This document shows positions 53,692 to 62,392 of a DNA stretch of 64,000 nucleotides, piece by piece. The DNA is from Syntrophaceae bacterium (GTDB taxonomy: Bacteria > Desulfobacterota > Syntrophia > Syntrophales > Smithellaceae). The notes under the pieces were generated by a model. That model ran no database searches. It was not told where the DNA came from and was given only the letters and a program-made list of their open reading frames with translations. Positions within the stretch are counted from its first letter, which is position 1; the number at the start of each line of letters is the position of its first letter. Position numbers and translations under genes: made by a program. The DNA lies in contig JAHDKI010000011.1 in the NCBI GenBank assembly GCA_018436925.1, positions 1-64,000 on the forward strand, written 5' to 3'.

Positions 53692-53717
53692 ACGGGGGGA
53701 GGAAGATCCTCCCCCGT
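53692..53717. terminator. GC-rich hairpin between livK and livH (second system)
   Basis: ACGGGGGGAGGA (53692-53703) pairs with TCCTCCCCCGT (53707-53717) with one bulged base. No T-tract follows in the operon direction. The likely role is a processing or stability hairpin protecting the 3' end of the binding-protein mRNA, possibly with partial termination. Confidence 0.65.
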
Positions 53718-53734
53718 GATGGTCAACCCGGAAA

Positions 53735-54994
53735 TCATTTGGGCAGTTTAATATTCACAAAGGGAAGCTTCTTGGCGTTGTCCTCACAGGACATCACGAT
53801 CGAATCGCCGGGAATCTCCGCGACGATGTCCGCCAGATCCCATCCCTTGGCTTTGGCGCCTTTGCCTTTAACCAGAACGTAACTCTGGATGCGCTGCTGG
53901 TCGCAACCGCGGACATATTCCTGGCCCTTGGTCAATGTGTATTTTAGATCGGCCATGGTATCCATGATCTTTTTCTTGTCGGACACCGTGCCCGCTTTTT
54001 CGATGGCCATAAACAACAAATTGGTGGCCACGTATCCGCACTCGCCGTCCTGCTCGGGCGGAGCGCCGTATTTTTCCATGAACTTATCAACAAACTTCTT
54101 GGCTCCCGGATATTTATCCCGCAACTTCCAGTAAAAGCTCATTCCGCCGATCACGTTTTCATTGTAAGCGGAACCCAGTTCCTTGATGGTATGCTGCGCG
54201 GTTTTCGTGCAGAAGATCTTCATGTTCTTGGTCAAACCCAGTTCGCTGGCCTGCTTGATGGCCGCGGTCTGGTCCGCGCCGAGATTGTTCATGACAATGA
54301 AATCCGGTTTTGCCGCAAGAATCTTGGCAAAGTAGGTGGAAAAGTCGGTTGTACCCAGCGGAACGTACACGTTGCCCAGATGCTGACCGCCCATTTGCTC
54401 GCTTTGCCACATCCAGCCTTCGAGCAGACTGTGACCCCAGCGGTAGTCGGCGGTGATCGAAAACCATTTTTTCCCGACATTCTCAAAGGCGTATTTGGAC
54501 ACCGCAAGGGCCGCCGAATACGGAATCACCATGAACGCGGCACCGTACTCGCACTGATCGGAGCCTAAAACCATATCCGACATGCAATAGGCCACGTAGG
54601 GGGTTTTCGTCTTGCAGGCGAATTCATTGATTGCCAGGGAGATGGAACCCGAAAGCGTTCCGCCGATGAAATCGCATTTTTCTTCTTCAACCAGTTCCTT
54701 CGCACGGCGGATCGCCACGTTGCCTTTGAGCTCATCGTCTCGATAAATCCAGACGATCTTGTGGCCCAGAACGCCGCCCTTTGCATTCCACTCGTCCACC
54801 GCCATCTGTGTGGCACGCATCTGATCCTGACCTAAAACGGCATAAGCGCCCGTCAACGGATGCATGGTTCCATACTTGATGGTTTTCTGCTGAGCCGACG
54901 CAGGGGCCGGCGCAGCGACCAGCAAAGCGGCGCTGATCATTCCGATCAGAAGCATGACAAGGCCGGTCTTGTGTAAAAATCTCACATGTTGCAT
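53735..54994 (-). CDS. livK: Periplasmic substrate-binding protein of Liv-type importer (second system)
   Basis: This 419-residue binding protein has a signal peptide cleaved near A-S-A-Q-Q (about 33). The fold is the type-I binding protein: I-K-Y-G-T-M-H-P-L-T-G-A-Y-A-V-L-G, then F-I-G-G-T-L-S-G-S-I-S-L-A-I-N-E-F and K-W-F-S-I-T-A-D-Y-R-W-G-H-S-L. The ligand is unknown; family members take branched-chain amino acids, short amides, urea, or aromatic and aliphatic acids. AAAGGAGG precedes the start. It lies 72 bases before livH. Confidence 0.9.
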   Translation of the reverse strand: MQHVRFLHKTGLVMLLIGMISAALLVAAPAPASAQQKTIKYGTMHPLTGAYAVLGQDQMRATQMAVDEWNAKGGVLGHKIVWIYRDDELKGNVAIRRAKELVEEEKCDFIGGTLSGSISLAINEFACKTKTPYVAYCMSDMVLGSDQCEYGAAFMVIPYSAALAVSKYAFENVGKKWFSITADYRWGHSLLEGWMWQSEQMGGQHLGNVYVPLGTTDFSTYFAKILAAKPDFIVMNNLGADQTAAIKQASELGLTKNMKIFCTKTAQHTIKELGSAYNENVIGGMSFYWKLRDKYPGAKKFVDKFMEKYGAPPEQDGECGYVATNLLFMAIEKAGTVSDKKKIMDTMADLKYTLTKGQEYVRGCDQQRIQSYVLVKGKGAKAKGWDLADIVAEIPGDSIVMSCEDNAKKLPFVNIKLPK

Positions 54995-55059
54995 CTTGTT
55001 TCCTCCTTTACTGAACTTTATTGAATTCGACGGACATCATGATTCCGTTTTGCTTTTTT

Positions 55060-55827
55060 CTATTGGATCGTCCATCCGCCATCGACCGCCAAAACGTGAC
55101 CCGTGATCATGTCGGCAAGATCGGAGGCCAGAAATAAAGCGGCGTTGGCCACCTCTTCGGACGTCACCATGCGCCCAAGAGGGATACTCGCGAGCACATA
55201 TTTTTTAAATTCCTCGTCCTTGAACATCTGCTCGGTAAACGGCGTTTCAACAAACGTCGGCGCGACGGCATTCACCACAATGCGGTGTTTGGCCCACTCC
55301 AACGCCAGGGTTTTGGTCAGTTGATTGACCGCTCCCTTGCTGGAGCAGTAAGCCGCTCTTAAAGGCAACGCGACGGAGCCGGCCTGCGACGAAAGATTGA
55401 TAATCTTTCCGCCGCCGCCTCTTTCGATCATGTGTTTTCCGGCTGCCTGCGAAACAAAGAACATGGCGCGCAAGTTGATGTTAATGATGTCATCCCAGTT
55501 CTTCTCTGAAACCTCTTCCGCTTTCTGGGGGCGGTTGATGCCGGCGGAATTCACCACTATGTCAATTCTACCCATCGCGCTCACAACGGCGTTCACCAGC
55601 GCCTGCGGCCCTCCCAAGGCGGTAATGTCCTGCGTCTTGTATTTTGCCTCAATCCCTTCCTTTTCCATGGCCGAAGCAACGTCTTGAAGTTTATCCTCAA
55701 ACAGGTCGTGCAGAAAAACTCTGGCTCCGGCCGCTCCAAACGCCCAGGCAATGGCTCCGCCCAAGCCCCCGGCCGCCCCCGTGATCAGGGCGACTTTATT
55801 GTTTAACGTGATTTCCGCGCGTTTCAT
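55060..55827 (-). CDS. Short-chain dehydrogenase/reductase (3-hydroxyacyl type)
   Basis: This 255-residue NAD(P)-dependent enzyme has T-G-A-A-G-G-L-G (cofactor loop), N-S-A-G, catalytic Ser in N-L-S-S-Q-A-G-S and Tyr-Lys in Y-C-S-S-K. The Asp in F-L-H-D-L at the end of strand 2 suggests NAD preference. It resembles FabG and 3-hydroxyacyl-CoA dehydrogenases. After the dehydrogenase and MaoC hydratase of the operon it would oxidise the 3-hydroxy intermediate. It lies 65 bases before the binding-protein gene. Confidence 0.88.
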   Translation of the reverse strand: MKRAEITLNNKVALITGAAGGLGGAIAWAFGAAGARVFLHDLFEDKLQDVASAMEKEGIEAKYKTQDITALGGPQALVNAVVSAMGRIDIVVNSAGINRPQKAEEVSEKNWDDIININLRAMFFVSQAAGKHMIERGGGGKIINLSSQAGSVALPLRAAYCSSKGAVNQLTKTLALEWAKHRIVVNAVAPTFVETPFTEQMFKDEEFKKYVLASIPLGRMVTSEEVANAALFLASDLADMITGHVLAVDGGWTIQ

Positions 55828-55867
55828 TTTCTGGTTACATCCTTTCTTGGCCGATTGAACCGCTGAC

Positions 55868-56569
55868 TTAATCTTCCGTGAGAACCGCGACGGCCCGCAG
55901 AGGCGAACCGGTTCCCTTGCGAATTTTCAAAGGCAGAGCGATAAAGGTAAAACGTTTGCCCACAACCTTGTCGAGATTGCACAAATTCTCAATGTGCGTA
56001 ATTTTTCTTTCCGCGCAGACGGTATGGCAGGGATAGGTTTTATCGTACCACATGTCCGGGCTCGAGGAGTCCACGCCAAAATTCACGCAACCTTCATCAA
56101 TGATGAACTCCGTTCCTTCCCGGTCCAACCCCGGATAGTCGGTCATGTATTCGGGCTTGCCGTAGTAGCGATCGTACTGGCCCGTGTAGAAAAGAATGGT
56201 GTCGCCCTTGCGGATATCCAGATTCCACTTCTTGAGTTCCTCTTCGATTTTCTTCCTGCCGAACTGCGTCTTCTGGGGAATATCGCTCACGTCCAGACAG
56301 ATCGCGGAGGTGATGCATTTGGCAAGCGACAACTCATCGATGGATTCCGCATCGGGATCGCGGGAAAGATGGCTGACCGCATCAATATGTGTCGGGCCGT
56401 GATCGCACAGCATGATCCCTCTGGTTTCGTAGGAAAACCCCGTACCGAGCTGCCGCTGGCATTCTTCATGAGACAGATGCGTCCAGATCACCGTTTTGAG
56501 GTGCCCCGGATAGACAGGCATGCCCTGATATATTTCTTGTGACAGATCGATAATTTTTCCCTTAAACAT
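55868..56569 (-). CDS. Cyclase-family (kynurenine formamidase-like) metal hydrolase
   Basis: This 233-residue enzyme carries the family motif D-H-G-P-T-H-I-D-A-V-S-H (metal ligands) about residue 60 and begins I-I-D-L-S-Q-E-I-Y-Q-G-M-P-V-Y-P-G-H. Family members hydrolyse amide or cyclic substrates (kynurenine formamidase, isatin hydrolase, polyketide cyclases). In a catabolic operon it could open a ring or cleave an amide. The ATG at 56569 follows AGGAGG; a nine-codon extension is possible. Confidence 0.85.
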   Translation of the reverse strand: MFKGKIIDLSQEIYQGMPVYPGHLKTVIWTHLSHEECQRQLGTGFSYETRGIMLCDHGPTHIDAVSHLSRDPDAESIDELSLAKCITSAICLDVSDIPQKTQFGRKKIEEELKKWNLDIRKGDTILFYTGQYDRYYGKPEYMTDYPGLDREGTEFIIDEGCVNFGVDSSSPDMWYDKTYPCHTVCAERKITHIENLCNLDKVVGKRFTFIALPLKIRKGTGSPLRAVAVLTED

Positions 56570-56610
56570 GATTGGCCTCCTTCTTGTGTCGTTCAATCAA
56601 CGCGATTTCC

Positions 56611-57750
56611 TTATTTCAAAAGCTCTCGGGAAATGACCAGTTTCATAATCTGGTTGGTCCCTTCATAAATTTGCGTGATTTTCGCATCCCGCATCATCCG
56701 TTCAAAAGGAAACTCCGTCATGTAGCCGTAACCGCCGGCAATCTGCAGCGCGTCGGTGGTGACCTTCATGGCCGTGTTGGAAGCGACCAGTTTCGACGCC
56801 GCAGACAAATAGCTCCGATTCGGATCATCCTCGTCGATTAATTGCGCGGCTTGATAAACCAGGCTTCTGGCCGCGTCGATTTCGGAAGCCATATCCGCCA
56901 GCATCCAGCTGATGCCCTGAAACTGGCCAATGGGTCTTCCGAACTGGATCCGTTCTTTCGCGTATTTGATCGCCTGTTCCAGGGCGCCTTTGGCAACGCC
57001 GCAAGCCTGCGCACCGATAACCGGTCTGGAGCGATCAAGGGTTTTCATGGCGTAGACAAATCCCTTTCCTTCCTGGCCGATCAGATTCTCCGCGGGAATT
57101 TCGACATTGTCGAAAACCAGCTGCCCCGTGGGCGACCCCTTGATGCCCATCTTGCTTTCCCAGCGGGCCACCGAGTATCCCGGCGAATCCGTCGGAACGA
57201 TAAATGCGCTGATGCCTTTGACACCCTTGGAGGCATCCGTCATGGCAAAAACAGTAATGAGATTGGCCACCGGCCCGTTGGTGATGAAACATTTTGTTCC
57301 ATTAATAATGTACTTATCCCCTTTTTTCACAGCGCGAGTCGCCATAGCGGCCGAATCCGATCCGGCGCCCGGCTCCGTTAAACCGAAAGAAATGATAACC
57401 TCACCCGTGGACACCAAAGGACCGTACTTCTTTTTTTGTTCTTCCGTCCCGCCGATAAGAATCGGATCCCAACCCAAGGCCTGTCCCTGGACAATGAGCG
57501 ATGAACTGACACAGGCCCTGGCGATTTCTTCGACAGCCAGGCAGGTATAGAGATGACCCTGGTGCGTTCCGCCGAACTCCTCCGGCACAGCCAGACCGAA
57601 CAGACCCGTTTCCTGAAATAACTGTTTCAAATCCCAGGGAAACTCGCCTTTCTCATCGATTTCGGCCGCGCGCGGCGCCACTTTGTTGTCGACCATTTTT
57701 TTCAACTGACCGACAAACATTTTTAACTCTTCCGTGTGCAGTAAATACAT
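56611..57750 (-). CDS. Acyl-CoA dehydrogenase (catabolic island)
   Basis: This 379-residue flavoprotein has F-G-L-T-E-P-G-A-G-S-D, K-C-F-I-T-N-G-P, R-S-R-P-V-I-G-A-Q-A-C-G, A-G-G-Y-G-Y-M-T-E-F and catalytic Glu in I-Y-E-G-T-N-Q-I. It oxidises an acyl-CoA to the enoyl-CoA. It differs from the acd at 16038 and no etf genes accompany it; EtfBA from 14178-16030 could serve. It lies 29 bases after maoC in one operon. Confidence 0.92.
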   Translation of the reverse strand: MYLLHTEELKMFVGQLKKMVDNKVAPRAAEIDEKGEFPWDLKQLFQETGLFGLAVPEEFGGTHQGHLYTCLAVEEIARACVSSSLIVQGQALGWDPILIGGTEEQKKKYGPLVSTGEVIISFGLTEPGAGSDSAAMATRAVKKGDKYIINGTKCFITNGPVANLITVFAMTDASKGVKGISAFIVPTDSPGYSVARWESKMGIKGSPTGQLVFDNVEIPAENLIGQEGKGFVYAMKTLDRSRPVIGAQACGVAKGALEQAIKYAKERIQFGRPIGQFQGISWMLADMASEIDAARSLVYQAAQLIDEDDPNRSYLSAASKLVASNTAMKVTTDALQIAGGYGYMTEFPFERMMRDAKITQIYEGTNQIMKLVISRELLK

Positions 57751-57779
57751 TGTCTCTTCCTTCTTTATTTTTTCTTCAA

Positions 57780-58253
57780 TTAAATCTTCTCGCTGGAGTT
57801 CCGTTTTTGTAGTCGTTTAACCATGATCGCTTTGTATCCGGATTGAACCACCGCGTTATTTTGATTAATGACTTCCAGGTACAAGGTCACGACTCCGCGG
57901 TCGGACTTGCTTTTGCTTTCTTTCTTTTCGTGGACCTTGAATTTCACCCGGATCGTGTCGCCGAAGAAAACCGGCGCCTGAAATTTCCAATCGTGGACGC
58001 TTAAAAACGCTATGGCTGTTTGATCCAGAAACCCCGTTCGAAAGAGCAATCCGTGGGAAATGCCCAAAATCAGAAGACCGTGCGCGATTCTCTGGCCGAA
58101 CTGATTTTCTTTGGTGGCTTCCGCGCTGGTATGCAGCTCGTTATAGTCTCCGCTTAAAGCGGCAAACATGACAACATCCGTTTCCGTAATGGTTCGAGTC
58201 GGTGTGTCAAACTCTTCAGTTTCTATCCAGTCATCAAAATATTTCCGTGTCAT
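57780..58253 (-). CDS. MaoC-like (R)-enoyl-CoA hydratase
   Basis: This 157-residue hotdog-fold enzyme has the hydratase-2 catalytic motif S-G-D-Y-N-E-L-H (Asp and His) and R-I-A-H-G-L-L with a following hydrophobic helix. It hydrates an enoyl-CoA to the (R)-3-hydroxyacyl-CoA. It is the first gene of the 15-gene operon, 85 bases after the sigma-54 promoter. Confidence 0.88.
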   Translation of the reverse strand: MTRKYFDDWIETEEFDTPTRTITETDVVMFAALSGDYNELHTSAEATKENQFGQRIAHGLLILGISHGLLFRTGFLDQTAIAFLSVHDWKFQAPVFFGDTIRVKFKVHEKKESKSKSDRGVVTLYLEVINQNNAVVQSGYKAIMVKRLQKRNSSEKI

Positions 58254-58348
58254 ATCCGAACACTTCCTTAAATCTCATTGAACCGGAGGATGAGAAAACC
58301 TACTGCTCCTGCCTTCGTCCACCCAGGTTCAACCGTTTTCCCAAACGA

Positions 58349-58363
58349 GCAACATGCATGCCA
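58349..58363 (-). promoter_or_regulatory. Sigma-54 (-24/-12) promoter of the maoC-gldA operon
   Basis: On the minus strand TGGCAT (58363-58358), five bases, then TTGC (58352-58349) match the sigma-54 consensus TGGCAC-N5-TTGC, with GG and GC exactly 12 bases apart. Transcription would start near 58338, 85 bases before maoC. A sigma-54 activator gene lies about 2.5 kb away. Confidence 0.78.
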
Positions 58364-58750
58364 CATCAGATTTAATATGTCTCAAGATACCGATACGAAA
58401 ACGATCGGCCGGGCCAGGCCAGACAGTTTTTTGGCAATCTGTTTCTTTTTCTTCAAAAAACATATTATTTTTGAATAGATGAAGTCATTGAAAGAAAATT
58501 TGAGTACAGAGATAAGTGTTTCGTACTCCCATCCGGGGCAGCTTTTACACACGAAAGTATGGGTATCTGAGTTCCAAGACACGTAAGAAGCGTCCGTAAA
58601 CATCGTACAAAACGATGACCAACAAGTGTAAGTTTTCAGAATCGGTGCAATTTATCAACAGCCAGCCACCGGTGATAGCATTAACAAAAGAATTGTTTTT
58701 TAACATGTTACAAATGATTCAAGGATTTCCGGCTCGCATTGTTGCTAAAA

Positions 58751-58844
58751 TGCACCACAACCTCGCGTTCTCTTCATTTCAGCTTATCTATCTGATAAAT
58801 ATAAGAAATAAAGAAATCCGATGGTGCGGAAATGCACCATTTCC
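58751..58844. promoter_or_regulatory. Repeated TGCACCA elements between the two sigma-54 promoters
   Basis: TGCACCA occurs at 58751-58757 and 58833-58839, and its reverse TGGTGC(A) within ATGGTGC at 58821-58827. The last two form ATGGTGC-GGAAAT-GCACCAT, and GGAAAT-GCACC-ATTTCC (58828-58844) nests in it. Inverted repeats of this kind are typical activator-binding sites upstream of sigma-54 promoters. Both promoters flank the region (58349-58363 and 59202-59216). The rest of the 1-kb gap 58254-59299 is AT-rich and holds no gene I can support. Confidence 0.45.
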
Positions 58845-59201
58845 GGCTTTGACCATTTTTTTCAGCTACGCACTAGCTCGCTTTGGGGAAGAAAAATGCC
58901 CACCCGGATGACAAACGCCTGGTCCCAAAAATAGTTTTATCGTCCGCAGTCCGGCAGCTTCACGTGCTTCAGGAAAAAAAGACACTTGGCCGACTTCACT
59001 TTATCGATTTCACGTCAAGTATTTTATGTCACTGAATTTCATACGGATTATGAGTGTTCTGCCCTATTGGGGGAGACTTATAACCGCCTGGCTTTTTAAA
59101 CAAACAGCTTTTCACCATAGACGACCTCCGGACAAAACGCAGCAACAGAACCCGGAATGGCCAAACAACAATCGGCCCGGTTCATTTCAGAATGAGTTGT
59201 C

Positions 59202-59216
59202 TGGCATCAATCCTGC
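59202..59216 (+). promoter_or_regulatory. Sigma-54 (-24/-12) promoter of the CoA-transferase gene
   Basis: TGGCAT (59202-59207), five bases, then CTGC (59213-59216) match TGGCAC-N5-TTGC with correct 12-base GG to GC spacing; one -12 base differs. A start near 59228 gives a 72-base leader before the CoA-transferase ATG at 59300. Confidence 0.7.
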
Positions 59217-59299
59217 TAAAAGCTCAAACATCCAATCCCGGAAGATTTGCCGATCCGGAAAGGACATTGAGCAACGTGAGCCGAAGGTGGAGGAAAATG

Positions 59300-60592
59300 A
59301 TGAAGTGGGAAAAAGCGTATAAACAGAAACTGGTCAGCGCCGAAGAGGCGGTTTCGCATATTCAATCGGGCAACCGCGTCGTGGCCGGCCACGCGGCGGG
59401 AACGCCAGAACTGCTGCTTAAAACCATGGTTGAGTTCAAAGAGCGATATCACCATGTAGAAATCGCTCACCAAATCGCGATGGGACATACGTTGTACTGC
59501 CGGCCGGAATGTCAGCCTCATTTTATCCATAATTCGCTTTTTGCCGGAGCCGGCTCCAGGCAGGCGATTCATGAAGGCCGTGCCGCCTTTACCGCGGTCC
59601 ACAACAGCGATCTGCCCCGATTGTTCACGGAAAGAATTCTGCCGGCCGATGTAACCCTCTGCATGCTGTCCGTGCCCGACCAGCAAGGGTACTGCTCTTT
59701 CGGCGTGTCGGTGGACTACACCAAACCGGCCGCCGAAAGTTCGAGTCTGGTGATTGCCGAGGTGACGCCGAATATGCCGCGCACACTGGGCGATGCTTTC
59801 ATCCACGTGTCGGAAATCGATTATATCGTCGAATGCGACACGGCGCCGTTGATTCTTCAGCCGCCGACCATCACAGTAATTGATGAAGCCATCGGCGGAT
59901 ACTGCGCCGAACTGATCAAGGACGGGGATTGTCTTCAGCTTGGCATCGGCGCCGTTCCCGACGCCGTTTTGAGCTTCCTCAAAGATAAAAAAGATCTGGG
60001 CATTCACACTGAAATGTTTTCCGACGGCGTGGTCGATCTGGTCGAATGCGGCGTCGTCAACTGCGCAAGAAAAAACTACCACCGGCGAAAAATGGTCGCA
60101 TCGTTCTTTATGGGCACGGAAAAGCTCTACAAATTTATCGACGACAACGCTTTTGTCGAAGCGTACTCTTTCGACTATACGAACGCTCCGGAAGTGATTT
60201 CCAGAAATGACAACATGGTCTCGATCAACTCCGCCCTTCAGGTCGACTTCACCGGCCAGGTGGCATCCGACACTATCGGCTACAGGCAATACAGCGGCAC
60301 AGGCGGACAGGCCGACTTCGTGCGAGGCGCCACCCACTCCAAGGGCGGCCGATCCATTTTAGCTTTTCACTCAACAGCCCGGGGCGGCAAAACATCCAGA
60401 ATCGTGCCCCATCTTGATGAGGGCGCGGTGGTCACAACAACGAGAGCGGATGTCCACATTATCATCACCGAATACGGCATCGCCGATTTGAGAGGGAAAT
60501 CCTTTTCAGATCGCGCCAAGGCGCTCATCTCCATCGCGCATCCAGATTTCAGGGAGGATCTGTGGAGGGCCTATCACAAACATTACCGGTGA
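59300..60592 (+). CDS. CoA-transferase (4-hydroxybutyrate/butyrate:acetyl-CoA type)
   Basis: This 430-residue enzyme belongs to the acetyl-CoA hydrolase/transferase family of AbfT and butyryl-CoA:acetate transferases. The catalytic Glu lies in G-I-H-T-E-M-F-S-D-G-V and the typical tail is S-G-T-G-G-Q-A-D-F-V-R-G-A, then S-R-I-V-P, E-Y-G-I-A-D-L-R-G-K-S and I-A-H-P-D-F-R. It would charge a carboxylate from acetyl-CoA or another donor. ATG 59300 (6 bases after GGAGG) is preferred over ATG 59297. It is divergent from, and probably co-regulated with, the catabolic operon. Confidence 0.9.
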   Translation: MKWEKAYKQKLVSAEEAVSHIQSGNRVVAGHAAGTPELLLKTMVEFKERYHHVEIAHQIAMGHTLYCRPECQPHFIHNSLFAGAGSRQAIHEGRAAFTAVHNSDLPRLFTERILPADVTLCMLSVPDQQGYCSFGVSVDYTKPAAESSSLVIAEVTPNMPRTLGDAFIHVSEIDYIVECDTAPLILQPPTITVIDEAIGGYCAELIKDGDCLQLGIGAVPDAVLSFLKDKKDLGIHTEMFSDGVVDLVECGVVNCARKNYHRRKMVASFFMGTEKLYKFIDDNAFVEAYSFDYTNAPEVISRNDNMVSINSALQVDFTGQVASDTIGYRQYSGTGGQADFVRGATHSKGGRSILAFHSTARGGKTSRIVPHLDEGAVVTTTRADVHIIITEYGIADLRGKSFSDRAKALISIAHPDFREDLWRAYHKHYR

Positions 60593-60670
60593 TCACGCAT
60601 CGACTCCGTCATCGTGAAAGACAATGCCGGAAAAGGCACAACGGATGATTGAACGGACGGAAATGCCGAC

Positions 60671-62053
60671 CTACGCCGGCCGCTCATGCTTCTTGAGCTT
60701 GCGAGTGATTGTGGAATGATCGATTTTTAAAACGGCGGCGGCCTTGCGGGCGCTGCCGTATTTTTTTATCGCATTTCTGATCAAGGCCATCTCTTTTTCT
60801 TCCAGATATTCCTTAAGCGGCATCTCCCGGTCGATTTCAGGATCCGGCGCCTTTCCCCGCATGTCATGGGGAAGATCTTCCGGATCGATCCGCATTTTGT
60901 CCGTCACGACGGAAAGCCTTTCAATCACATTGGCCACCTCCCGCACATTGCCGGGCCAGGCATAGGACACAAGCAGGTCCATCGTTTCCTTGGTAACATA
61001 TTTTTTCTTCTTATATTTCTGATTGAAAGCGTTGATAAAATAATTCACCAGGTGAGGAATGGCTTCTTTCCGCTCACGCAATGGAGGAACGATGACGGAA
61101 ACCACATTGAGGCGATAATACAGATCCGCGCGGAACTGGTTTTTTTCGACCATCTCCTTAAGATCCATGTTGGTGGCGCAAACGACGCGCACATTGACCT
61201 TTTTGGCAACGGTGCCGCCGACGCGGACAATCTTGAAATCCTGAAGCGCCCGCAGCAATTTCGGCTGCAGCGACAGCGGCAGGCACTCCACTTCATCGAG
61301 AAAAATCGTCCCCTCGTCCGCCAGTTCAAAAAGACCGATTTTCCCTTCTTTCTTTGCGCCTGTAAACGCGCCGGATTCATAGCCGAACAGTTCGCTTTCC
61401 AGAAGGGATTCGGGAATGGCGCCGCAGTTGATCTTGACTAAAACCCCTTTGTCATACCGGGGCGAAATCCTGTGGATTTCTTCCACCAGACGGTCCTTGC
61501 CAACGCCGGTCTCCCCGTAGAAAAGCACTGTGGCGTCCGTTTTACCGACGCGCTCCACCATTGCGCACACATCGCTCATCGCCTGAGAAGCCACGACAAA
61601 ATCTTTGCCGAAGGTTCCCACTTCCTGGATGGTCTGGAACTTCTCCTTGTAGGCGGCCGCAATCTGCATGGAATGTTCAACCTGCTGATGCAGCTTGATG
61701 AGCTCGGTCATATCCCTGTCATTGGTGACGACCATGACAATCTTGCCGTGATCATCAAAGATCGGGTTGCCCGTGACCAGAATCTCTTTGCCGGATCGGA
61801 GTTTCTGCCGGATCGTCGCGCGCTTTCCGGTTTCGAGGACTTTGAGCGTGACGCTTTGATCAATGAAGCCTTCCCGAACCAGGTCGCGCATATTCCGGCC
61901 GATCACTTCCTCTTTCTTGATACCCGTCATCGCCTCGTAGGCGGAATTGACCATAATGGTATTGGCCTCCCCATCGGTGACATAAATGCCGTCGTACGAG
62001 GATTCAATGATGGCCTCAATCTGTTTACTCAATAGGGGAATGCTCTTGAGCAT
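60671..62053 (-). CDS. Sigma-54-dependent activator with PAS, AAA+ and Fis-type HTH domains
   Basis: This 460-residue regulator has an N-terminal PAS domain (about 10-120), the AAA+ sigma-54 interaction domain (about 145-375) with Walker A G-E-T-G-V-G-K-D, the sigma-54 loop G-A-F-T-G-A, Walker B I-F-L-D-E-V and A-W-P-G-N-V-R-E, and a C-terminal Fis-like HTH (Y-G-S-A-R-K-A-A-A-V-L-K-I-D-H-S-T-I-T-R-K). PAS suggests direct sensing of a small ligand. It converges on the CoA-transferase gene and is the clear candidate activator of the two sigma-54 promoters. Confidence 0.94.
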   Translation of the reverse strand: MLKSIPLLSKQIEAIIESSYDGIYVTDGEANTIMVNSAYEAMTGIKKEEVIGRNMRDLVREGFIDQSVTLKVLETGKRATIRQKLRSGKEILVTGNPIFDDHGKIVMVVTNDRDMTELIKLHQQVEHSMQIAAAYKEKFQTIQEVGTFGKDFVVASQAMSDVCAMVERVGKTDATVLFYGETGVGKDRLVEEIHRISPRYDKGVLVKINCGAIPESLLESELFGYESGAFTGAKKEGKIGLFELADEGTIFLDEVECLPLSLQPKLLRALQDFKIVRVGGTVAKKVNVRVVCATNMDLKEMVEKNQFRADLYYRLNVVSVIVPPLRERKEAIPHLVNYFINAFNQKYKKKKYVTKETMDLLVSYAWPGNVREVANVIERLSVVTDKMRIDPEDLPHDMRGKAPDPEIDREMPLKEYLEEKEMALIRNAIKKYGSARKAAAVLKIDHSTITRKLKKHERPA

Positions 62054-62264
62054 TGCCTTGGTCCCTCAATGAAGTGGCGAAAACACTGCAGCGGGTGAAT
62101 GTGTTCTGCGATTTTCGTGCAACACAAACCCGCCAACTCGGTTTTGTGTTGAAGTATAAAAAGCGCCTGTTTTTATGTCAAGAAAATCTCGTGCCGATAA
62201 AATAACGTCAACGCTTTTGAGGAAAAAGATTCGCGGAAATACCGACGCAATGAGGGAAATGAAA

Positions 62265-62341
62265 TGGTGCCCCTGGTGTGAGTCGAACACACGGCACACG
62301 GATTAGGAATCCGTTGCTCTATCCTTCTGAGCTACAGGGGC
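62265..62341 (-). tRNA. tRNA-Arg (anticodon CCU)
   Basis: The minus-strand gene of 77 bases includes the encoded CCA (62267-62265). Acceptor stem GCCCCTG pairs with CAGGGGC. The anticodon stem ACGGA/TCCGT closes the loop TTCCTAA with anticodon CCT. The T-arm contains GTTCGAC. The D-arm and variable loop are normal. It decodes AGG. Confidence 0.95.
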
Positions 62342-62392
62342 AACCTCTTAGGCCGCAAGAGGGTGTGGATTTAACACGCTTTATAAACCGTG

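Noticed and set aside
58431..58447. TTGGCAATCTGTTTC as a sigma-54 promoter
   Set aside because: The -12 GC is missing at the required 12-base distance.
62265..62341. tRNA-Arg as an integration site for a mobile element
   Set aside because: No integrase, direct repeat of the tRNA 3' end or atypical genes are next to it within the window.
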